Shown in pieces: positions 56,463 through 64,000 of a stretch of 64,000 nucleotides of DNA (position 1 is the stretch's first letter; each line of letters begins with the position of its first letter). The notes under the pieces were generated by a model. That model was not told where the DNA came from. It searched no databases and worked only from the letters and a program-made list of their open reading frames with translations. Position numbers and translations under genes: made by a program. The DNA is taken from assembly GCA_016648135.1 (NCBI GenBank), contig JADDOH010000183.1:1-64000 (forward strand), written 5' to 3'. This DNA comes from Agrypnia vestita (lineage: Eukaryota; Arthropoda; Insecta; Trichoptera; Phryganeidae).

Positions 56463-56969
56463 TATATAATTATATTACAAAACATCTCAGTATATGGGTA
56501 CTGGTATTGTAAATTAATAATGTACGAATATAATGCACGCCACAACTATCAATAATATATGTATAATTTACTTTCTAATAGTAGACTGATCCCTGACATT
56601 GTGAACTGTTTGCATTAATATAATAAAAAATTACTCCAAATAGAGTAGCCCAAATCTATTACTGCGCCAACCAAACTACATAATTACCTTTGGGATTAAT
56701 GGACTGCACAATGGCATTGGATTCTTTGAAAATAGTCATCCGAACAAGACCGTACATATTATATATTTTGTATAGGTGTGCGTATGTTAATATTATACCA
56801 GTGCGTCACAACCACCTCTACGCATACACGATCACAGTCACACATGAGTGTCCATAAAAACAGTACGCAATTTACAAAGCGATGTAATCATTTCGAATAA
56901 TGTTTCATTCCTCTGCAATATAGTTTGTATATCTCTGCTTTAAAATATTTTCAAATATCTTATTCAATT
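56463..56969. other. Unannotated
   Basis: AT-rich, nothing recognised. Confidence 0.4.
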
Positions 56970-57395
56970 AGTGTATATTATAGATATCTCACAGAGACGA
57001 AACTGTATTAATTATGGGAAAGTAGGTATAGAAGTCATTTGGGTGTAACAGGACTTATGACCTGTCTTTTGGTTGGCTTAAGTGATCACTTTACACAATT
57101 GTAACATTCGCCATTTCCACCCATGATAGAATATACCATGCTTATTCATTTTTTTGGAAGTTGTATATATGTTCAAATTGCGTGAAGCTTTCATATATGA
57201 GTTGTAAGCGCCTTTTCCATGCGGCCTGTACAAAGCCATTTTCATTCCCCTAAATCCCCACAGATGTCGCTAATGAGAAAATCTACAATTGATTTTACGG
57301 AATTTTGGGAGCAATATACTTTTATTATGTGTAATGAAATTCATCCGAATATACTTATTCACTTTTGTGTAGGTATTCGTACAAAAACAGCTCCT
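56970..57395 (+). repeat. Dispersed repeat family R1, copy 3 (long)
   Basis: It carries CTCACAGAGACGAAACTG, TATGGGAAAGTAGGTATAGA, GGCTTAAGTGATCACTTTAC and then GGAAGTTGTATA, AGATGTCGCTAATGAGA and ATTCATCCGAATAT. The same order occurs at 61680-62100. The 64-residue frame is not a recognised protein. Confidence 0.65.
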
Positions 57396-57488
57396 CTGGA
57401 TAATCTTAAATAACTGGAGAAATTTAAGGGATTAGTTATTAAAAGTTAGTTGTCATTACAATAAATTTCCAAATATTTTGGTGGTAAT

Positions 57489-57592
57489 TAATGACGCTCC
57501 TGTTGGTCTAGTAGTTAAGACATGCCTATGATTTAGTGGTTGGAGGTTTAAGCCTGGTTCCAGGAGACTATCAGGCTTAAACCTCCAACCTG
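57489..57592 (+). mobile_element. tRNA-like SINE head ending in a perfect 19-bp hairpin
   Basis: TTGGTCTAGTAGTTAAGAC (A-box-like) and GGAGGTTTAAGC (B-box-like) form a degenerate Pol III promoter. The B-box region 57538-57556 is repeated as an exact inverse at 57572-57590, giving a 19-bp stem with a 15-nt loop. Confidence 0.5.
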
Positions 57593-57689
57593 TATCAGAC
57601 CTTTTACTGTAAAGGTATTTAGTTTAGTTTGAAAATAGTGAGATTATTATCCATTGAGTGACATCGATCAGAAGTTAACCAGAGGTGAA

Positions 57690-57890
57690 AATTAGCTAAT
57701 AATAAAAAAAATGTTTTGAATGCAATCACCGATGATTTATTATCAATTCCTTTAAAAAAATGTTTCCCATAAATTTATAGGCTATGTTTCCTATAAAATC
57801 TCGAATTCAGTAAATTATAAATTAGTTATCCTCGATTAATGCATTCTATTTTTTGATATTGCTGCCTTTGCTTTTATACCCCACAATTTA
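57690..57890. repeat. Foldback family FB1, copy 3
   Basis: GTTTTGAATGCAATCACCGA, AAATTTATAGGCTATGTTTCC and GCTGCCTTTGCTTTTATACC with CCCAC match the right arm and middle of 30093-30341; the left arm is incomplete. Confidence 0.65.
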
Positions 57891-57894
57891 CTTA

Positions 57895-58045
57895 AAGATT
57901 TTAATGATAGTCCAACGTTTTACAGAAAATAAGTCAGAAATATTTTTTTTTAAATGCAAATTTCGACGACGCTTTTCTCCGTAACTATTGATATTAAATC
58001 ACTGCAGCTCGAACATTTTCGACTCATAGTTTAGGCAGGAATCTA
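57895..58045. repeat. Foldback family FB2, copy 3 (right arm)
   Basis: GTCCAACGTTTTACAGAAAA, TAAGTCAGAAATATT, CTCCGTAACTATTGATATT and TAGGCAGGAATCTACCTGT match the right arm of 39502-40014. Confidence 0.6.
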
Positions 58046-59328
58046 CCTGTAAAGTATTGTGGACTAGCTCTATTATACCCTGTATAGATATATATCGACC
58101 GTGAAACGCCAATACCTTCTTTCTTCACTTAGGAGTTATCAACTTTTATGATCATAGTGCAATAAGTAGTCGTTAATTTTTGTTTTCACAATTATTCAAA
58201 AGGTAAACAGAAATTAAACATATTTTTATAGGATATGTAAAAAAGGTAGAAAAATAATATGTAATTTGTTAAATTAATTTACATTTATGAAGATAGGAAT
58301 ATTGGCGGTTCACGGTCGATATTATAATATTCATGGCATCTGTATTTGAGTTAGTATCTAGACACCTCTGGGTAGAGCAGTTCCACCATTGATTTTAAAT
58401 ACAATTATTCACTTTTCATCAAAATCACCAAAAAATATTTGAACCGAAGTACTTAATGTGATAGGGATGGTTTTATTTAAATCCAATTACCTTTCTGCCT
58501 GGTGAAAGCTTTCATAATTGCCTTAATTCCCATCCCTGCGGGCTTGGCTCCTGCCTGCTCCGCTGACCGTGATCCTGTCTCCCGTCTGTGACCCGTCTCC
58601 CGTCTCTCTGTGACCTGGTGACCGTGCCGGTAACCCTCGACCGACAACTCAACGAGGACTCGAACCGCTTTACTTCGACACTTTATTTAAATCCACTTCA
58701 AACGATAAATTATTTAAGGCAACTGTTTTAAATTTGACGATAATAAACGAAGACTGTGAATCGATAATTTCGTCGAGTATTTTTAATAATTATATTATAT
58801 TCTAACACTATTAAAATAAATAAGTAATAAATATGTCGTTAATAATTAATTAAACGTTCGTATAAAAAAAATGTCATTTATAAAAATAATATTTTTTTAG
58901 TTTTAAATAATTTCATTCACTATTTACGATTATGACAATGCATCTTGTGTTTATCACTTCACTGTTGGAAACGTATCGTTCAAGACCATACAATCGTCGC
59001 AGTTCTTCATTGTTAATAGTGTGTCTGAAAATGCATAATTAATAGTTTACACTTGCGAAATGAGGACCATTAGAATAGTAGCGCATCTAGGAGCGTGGAA
59101 GCCTTCATTGTGAATTCTCGCAAGCGGCGGAAGTAAGGGAACTGCATTTAATGGAGGCAACGGTAGGTGCTTCGAAACCTCTTTGAAATTGAAAGCAAGC
59201 TAAAAACGTTAATCGAATACAACAATGCTGTAATTAATAAATATTTCATTGTTACATGTGGCTTATAAATAAACAAAAAATAATATATTTTCATACTGTT
59301 AAACCAAGCGTGCGGCATTAATACCGTG
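58046..59328. other. Unannotated with a GC-richer patch
   Basis: The interval 58530-58690 is GC-richer with repeated CCCGTCTC words. No gene recognised. A 72-residue minus-strand frame at 59148-59366 has no domain. Confidence 0.35.
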
Positions 59329-59410
59329 TAGAAGAGTGGTTCCCAACACGTGTGCTTTAAAAACAATTAAAGTGAAATTTTATTCTAATGACTGTATATT
59401 ATATTCATTT

Positions 59411-59703
59411 TTACTCCCTATCTTTTAACTCGTAGCGTCTGCGGTTTGTTGTCCGCCGGAAAAACTTTGGATCGATTATTAACCCTTTCCCGTGATCCAA
59501 TCGAGCTGAAACTTTGCGGGCAGCCTCGTGGCGAAGATAGAAATGACCTAACAAATTTTCGTTTAAAAAAATTTAATAATCATAGTATAATTTTGGATTT
59601 TTCGAAATTTTAATGTTTTTTTCAAATTGGAATCATTACAAATAAGTAATGACCCCGACGCGTGCGGTAGGCACGAAACCTGATTCAATGAGAAAGGGAG
59701 TAT
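59411..59703. mobile_element. ACTCCCT-ended MITE, copy 1
   Basis: It begins TTACTCCCTATCTTTTAACT and ends AGAAAGGGAGTATAA. The inside (ACTTTGGATCGATT, TGATCCAATCGAGCTGAAAC) matches 61190-61583 in the opposite orientation and 40996-41110 in part. Confidence 0.65.
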
Positions 59704-59961
59704 AATAAAAACTTGGTTTGTATGGGTGAGTTTTTTCTAAATTGTGTTTTTATTGATTAAAAGCACACATAAAAGCAAATTTACACCGTAATATTATTAA
59801 TTGTTAAAGAAATTGCCGAATTGTATTTTTCATAATTTTCTTCGTTATTTCTATATTCCATTACTAAAAACCTTTATAATAAAGGCTAATACTTATTGGA
59901 CGACGGCCTATTAAAATTTAGAATCGAAATTCGAACATTCGTGAAAAAATGTATGGACAAG

Positions 59962-60068
59962 GCAAAATTGATGTCAGGACAAAACATAATGGCGTTCTCT
60001 CCTCTCTACATTACTCTGCATACTGTGAATACCCATGGATAAACGGCGTGATGGTAAGTCAGTTAGTT
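59962..60068 (+). mobile_element. Short LINE 3' end, family copy 5
   Basis: TGTCAGGACAAAACATAATG, CTCTCCTCTCTACATTACTC and AAACGGCGTGATGGTAAGTC match the last ~100 bp of the TAAG-tailed LINE family only. Confidence 0.65.
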
Positions 60069-60177
60069 TTTTTAGCAACGTGCATGCAAGATTTATCAAA
60101 TATTCTTAAAAAGGCTGCGAAAATTGTATAATTTGAATCGTGTGCCACGATGCGAAAAAGGTTGGGAACCACCGCTA

Positions 60178-60609
60178 TTGCATTGCATATTTGGAAAGGT
60201 AAAAAACATATAGATAAATACCGAAACTGTAGAATCTATAATCCCTGGCTTTATCAGGATGATGCAACCGATAAACGTCATTAAATCATCAAACCACAGT
60301 TCAATGTGCATCCAAATCAGTATGACGGTTCATGATAATTTAAAATATTTTCTAGAACATTCTGGAAGCATTGCGGACACGATACGAGTTATCCACGGGC
60401 CAATGAACAATGTTCCCACGTGTGTTTCGGGGCCTGTTTCGGCGGTAATTCCCTCCACATCCGGTGTCCCCGGCGAGGACCCGGCCCCGCGCGACAATCC
60501 GCACTGGGTAACAAGTGGGAGCGCAACGGACAGAAAAGGGCGAACGACAGAACAACCCTAGAGCAATGAGGGATGTTTCATCAAGTCTCTCAGATGAAAA
60601 AATAAAAAA
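60178..60609. other. CpG-rich segment open on both strands, unknown
   Basis: From 60360 to 60560 the sequence is GC-rich. Plus-strand frames of 100 and 90 residues and a minus-strand frame of 67 overlap, without recognisable domains. Confidence 0.25.
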
Positions 60610-61135
60610 AATTACTTACTTACTTACTTACTTACCATCACGCCATTTCCCCGCGGGGGTAGGCAGAGAGGATAGAGCGCCATACTCTTCTGTCCTGACA
60701 TACAACTTTCGCTTCGTCTACATTCATACATCTTCGCATTCAAGCTCGACGGTTGTTCAGGCTTCTAACAGGACCATCTTCCAGTAACTGGTTAATCTGG
60801 TCATGCCACGTCTTCCGTGGTCGCCCTCTCTTTCTGGCGCCGTTAACACTTTCTTACCATTCTTTCCTCATTCATTCGCTCAACATGCCCAAACCACCTG
60901 AGCGATCCTATTTTTATTCTCTGTATTATGCTACGATCAGCTTTACATTCATTCCTAATATCTTCATTCTTTACTCTATCATACATGGATTTACACACAT
61001 ACGTCTAAGGGACCTCATCTCCTGCATTCAATCTACTTTCGTTCCTCTTCTGCCAGCTCCAGGCTTCACTTCCATACATTAGTGTCGGTACCAGAACTCC
61101 ATTATGTACCGCCAGTTTTGCCTCGGTAGACATAT
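60610..61135 (-). pseudogene. LINE 3' end, RT C-terminal fragment, family copy 4 (longest)
   Basis: The minus strand carries TNVW/MYGSE-type sequence near 61075, then QKRNESRLNAVEMRSLRRMC-like blocks, GSLRWFGHVERMNEERMVRK and a basic region, and terminates in GGCGTGATGG followed by (TAAG)n, seen on the plus strand as TTAC repeats at 60612-60633. It reaches further 5' than the other copies, into the LMYGSEAW region just after the RT palm. Several frameshifts, including the loss of GTGT near 60990 and a gap before the basic region, inactivate it. Confidence 0.75.
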
Positions 61136-61189
61136 TTCTAACCAATACTTCTAATAAAAAAAGTAACCCATAAAAACCAAGTTTTTATT

Positions 61190-61583
61190 ATACTCCCTTT
61201 CTTTGTAAAATATAATAACGATAAAAGACGAATTAAAACATATAACATAACACTAAACTTACAGTAATTTAATATATTTCTAAAATGTCAGATGTTTTGG
61301 GCTTTGATAAGACACTTCGTGCTTTGGGTAGTGAAGTACTTATTACGTATACCGACGGAGTAATTCAAATTTAGAAAATATTCCGCGACCGAAAATTAGA
61401 AAATCCAAAATTATACTATAATTATTGTTATTTTTTAACGAAAATTTGATAGATCTTGTCGATCGTCGCCACGAGTCTGCTTGCAAAGTTTCAGCTCGAT
61501 TGGATCACGGGAAATGGTCGAAAATCGATCCAAAGTTTTTTCGACGGCAAGCAAGCAAGCAGACGCCACGAGTAAAGGGAGTA
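61190..61583. mobile_element. ACTCCCT-ended MITE, copy 2
   Basis: It begins TATACTCCCTTTCTTTG and ends GAGTAAAGGGAGTAAAAATC. Its right half is an inverted copy of the left half of 59411-59703. The 94-residue frame overlapping it is not a recognised protein. Confidence 0.65.
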
Positions 61584-61679
61584 AAAATCGAGAGCAGTCA
61601 TGAGTCAGGCAGACTTAGGGCCAATATGGTTGTCAATGTTCTCGAATTAGAAACATTTTTAAATAAACTACAAATTGAA

Positions 61680-62100
61680 AAACTTATTTGTAATCAAGAT
61701 AGATTATAAATGTCTCACATTGACGAAGCTATTTATATGGGAAAGTAGGTATGGAAGTCTAAGGGGCTTACATCTATCTACAGTATGGCTGGCTTAAGTG
61801 ATCACTTCAAACGATGTAGCGTCCCACCCATAATTGACCACGACATCTTTAAAATTTGGGAAGTTGTATACCTATATGTTATTTATACAACTCGTTCCAC
61901 GTACGACATTGCCAATGCCATCTGTGGTTGAAATTCGTCATCCCCATGAACCAGTTTATAGATGTCGCCGCTGGTAATGAGATATCTATTTTTGACTAGA
62001 ATATGAAGCAATATTTTTTATTTGTATACATATGACATTCATCCATATTATTAACATATGCACTAGAATACGTGTGAAAGTAATTTACATTTTTAACTCC
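61680..62100 (+). repeat. Dispersed repeat family R1, copy 4 (long)
   Basis: Same chain of blocks as 56970-57395, for example TATGGGAAAGTAGGTATGGA, GGCTTAAGTGATCACTTC, GGAAGTTGTATACC and AGATGTCGCCGCTGGTAATG. It is followed after 50 nt by the hairpin at 62153, which suggests a LINE 3' region. Confidence 0.65.
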
Positions 62101-62152
62101 ATTTTTATATCACTGACTAATTCAAAAAAATATTATAGTTGTGTTCTATAAC

Positions 62153-62187
62153 GCCACTCTGGGACAGGCGTAGCCTAGTAGAGTGGC
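62153..62187 (+). ncRNA. LINE-type 3' hairpin 3
   Basis: GCCACTCT pairs exactly with AGAGTGGC around a loop containing ACAG, GCGTAGC and CTAGT. The ACAG..CUAG loop edges are shared with 31818 and 34133. Confidence 0.45.
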
Positions 62188-62855
62188 ATAATCCACAAAT
62201 TTAACAAAAAAAATGTGTAATTTATCTTATATTTTATTGTTAAACTAGTATTAAGTACCTTTATTTGTAAACAAGGATTTTTTTGAAATAAAAAAAATAT
62301 ATATATTTTCAGAATATTTTGGGTATGTGTTTATGGTATATTTTTATGAGAAAAATGAAAAAATAGCATATAAAACACCCTTAATAGTTGAAGGGCTTCG
62401 TATCTAAGGGCTGCTATTATTATTAAATGCACGCGGGTTAAGGACGGATGTGTAAGGTGACACCACGACCGGTAGTCGTCTGCTCGCGTCCCACGGAGAA
62501 CGCGGCACCGGATTTACACTCGAATGTGTGGTCACCGCAGACTACCTACTGCCGGCGATATTATACGAACATAAATAATACGTCGCAATCAAACAACGAA
62601 TGGACAATAATTAAACTCCATTAGATTATGAATGAAAATGACAATATATTAAATTTATTATATTGCGACACGGTAACACAATTTAGAGATTTAATTGCAT
62701 AAAAAAATAATCGGATACAATTATTAGTACTCATCGTGCGTGTGTTTTATATGCACAGTTTACTGGGAATGAAGGAAGGAAAGAAAATTGATAACATTTA
62801 TTATTGAAACCAGCTGCAACCCGTCAAAAATGACGGAACATTGGTTCGCGTCTAA
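62188..62855. other. Unannotated with a GC-richer patch
   Basis: The interval 62430-62550 is GC- and CpG-richer. No gene recognised. Confidence 0.35.
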
Positions 62856-63374
62856 CCCTTAAACGCATGAAGTCTGATTTTTGTATGAAAAAAATATATT
62901 TTATAGAGCTTCATCCGTAGACTAAGGGCAAAATAGTAAAAAAATAATTGTTTTATTTTTTCATTTATTCTTTCAAAAAATTACCATGTGCCGTTTTCGG
63001 CACCACATGCATTTAATACTAAATTAATGCATTACTTCCTGTGCATTTAGTATAAAAAAGATAAAAATAATTGTATGAAAACAAAATTGATAAACATACC
63101 TGCTCGTTTTATATTTTTCTGGGTAAAAAATCTGTCAAATAATCAAGATTTCTTTAGATCGAATATGGCGTCTCGATAAAGACATCAACTTTTTCTATAA
63201 TTTGATAGTTTAGTAAAAAATGGCCGTTTGGGCATGGACAAAATTTTTATTTTTTTAAAATTCAATGACTGAGGAATACTTTGATAAGGATCGATATAAA
63301 GAATGACAAATATTTTGTGTGATAATTGAAAAAAAACTCAATGTTCCGTTTTCGGCACAATATGCATTTAAGGG
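62856..63374. mobile_element. piggyBac-like MITE (519 bp) with CTAA duplication
   Basis: It begins CCCTTAAACGCATGAAG and ends TGCATTTAAGGG, resembling piggyBac-type ends. The flanks are CTAA on both sides (62852-62855, 63375-63378) rather than the canonical TTAA. An internal copy of the terminal region (GTGCCGTTTTCGGCAC at 62988-63003 then CATGCATTTA) repeats the right end (CCGTTTTCGGCAC then TATGCATTTA). It is non-coding. Confidence 0.7.
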
Positions 63375-64000
63375 CTAAGCCCTAGTACTTAATAATTGCA
63401 ACATGCGTGAAACGGCCGGTTCGGGTTTGGTGGCCCGGGGCTCAAGCCCCTTCTCCGGCCGTTTTCTTAGCCGTGAATTCGAACGAAGTTACGGGGACAG
63501 ACAGACGGTCGAACGGACAGACAACGAAATTGTTTGATGTTATGTACCTCCTTATATTTGCAGTATGCTTTATTGTCATTTACTTTATGTTGTGCTTTAT
63601 GAGCTTGTGATATTCCTCACATTAAAAAAAAGTAAAAGTAAAAGCCCTAAAAGGCGTTAATAGAAAAATAAATAAATAAATATTTTTAAAATATGTAAAA
63701 AATATTGACAACAAAATAAACAATATTTTCAAACAAAGGAATATTTGGCAAGTATATAATATAGGAAGGTGTATTACCGTTGAAAGATTAGGAAAACGAA
63801 ATTTGAACGATTTATAAGTACTTCTCGGAACGTCCAGAGTGACTAAGCCGAAAGACCAGCGCACCTGTTCGCAAATAACCTTCGCAACATTTACCTGCAC
63901 ATCCCAAAATAAGCCGCAAAAACCTTACGACGGCTAATTGCATTTTTTGTTCCGACCGCATTAAACATGGCTTCCCCACGGGAAACACAGAGACACTGTC
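63375..64000. other. Terminal stretch with a GC-rich hairpin
   Basis: At 63410-63464 AAACGGCCGG pairs with CCGGCCGTTT around an inner hairpin GGGGCT/AGCCCC. A GACAGACAGACGG word follows near 63499. Frames of 67 and 92 residues have no domain. Confidence 0.45.

Larger units (their letters stand above)
59329..60177. mobile_element. Possible hAT-like element with nested insertions
   Basis: AGAGTGGTTCCCAACACGTG at the left and, complemented at the right, TAGCGGTGGTTCCCAACC resemble hAT ends of the CAGTGGTTCCCAA type. I did not find a matching 8-bp duplication, so the call is weak. An ACTCCCT MITE (59411-59703) and a LINE 3' end (59962-60068) lie inside. Confidence 0.35.

Noticed and set aside
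60205..60260. Possible hammerhead-like motif near ATCAGGATGATGC
   Set aside because: No GAAA box follows a stem at the right distance on either strand.
1..64000. CRISPR arrays, prokaryotic operons or phage
   Set aside because: No regularly spaced short repeats, no dense ORFs or ribosome-binding-site pattern; the content is clearly eukaryotic repeats.

Overview
This 64-kb window looks like a gene-poor, repeat-dense piece of an arthropod nuclear genome. An insect is most likely and a moth or butterfly is possible, but the lineage is an inference. The base composition is AT-rich. I found no host gene I can name, no rRNA gene and no intact tRNA gene. Every recognisable protein fragment belongs to a transposable element: C-terminal pieces of several non-LTR retrotransposons (LINEs), GIY-YIG endonuclease ends of Penelope-like elements (PLEs), and one mariner transposase with a single frame break. 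An insect-type (TTAGG)-like five-unit block lies at 20942-20966.

Layout. 1-2753 is an essentially perfect inverted repeat (arms of about 1.35 kb, 46-nt centre) that runs off the left edge; a LINE 3' end sits at its right border. 5.1-5.9 kb holds two foldback elements whose arms each carry a hammerhead-ribozyme-like core. 6.4-11.1 kb has a PLE tail, several LINE ends, a 213-bp palindrome with the best hammerhead-like motif, and an RTE-type LINE end. 12.2-28.7 kb carries two PIF/Harbinger-like and two hAT-like MITEs with target site duplications, tRNA-derived SINE heads and two copies of an unidentified 340-bp repeat. 28.9-38.6 kb holds three PLE C-terminal remnants, each followed by a hammerhead-like motif, plus three LINE 3' ends.

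41.2-53.25 kb is best read as one large minus-strand LTR-retrotransposon-like unit. Two direct copies of about 3.3 kb (41222-44476 and 49906-53254) flank a 5.4-kb interior. There is a polypurine tract at the inner edge of one copy and a primer-binding-site-like motif at the inner edge of the other. Each copy carries a CCAAT/AP-1/TATA/Inr promoter array. The interior shows no gag-pol and is dominated by a GAA-rich block, so it resembles a large non-autonomous derivative. It seems to have landed in a LINE, part of which remains at 53255-53475.

53.8-64 kb holds a tRNA-derived SINE, a mariner of 1288 bp with TA duplications, more foldback MITEs, LINE ends and a piggyBac-like MITE with a CTAA duplication.

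No working gene set can be inferred. The most notable recurring theme is the pairing of PLE ORF ends, or palindromes, with a structure of the form CUGANGA, one base, stem, GAAA. All calls are from reading the sequence only; no database search or folding program was run.
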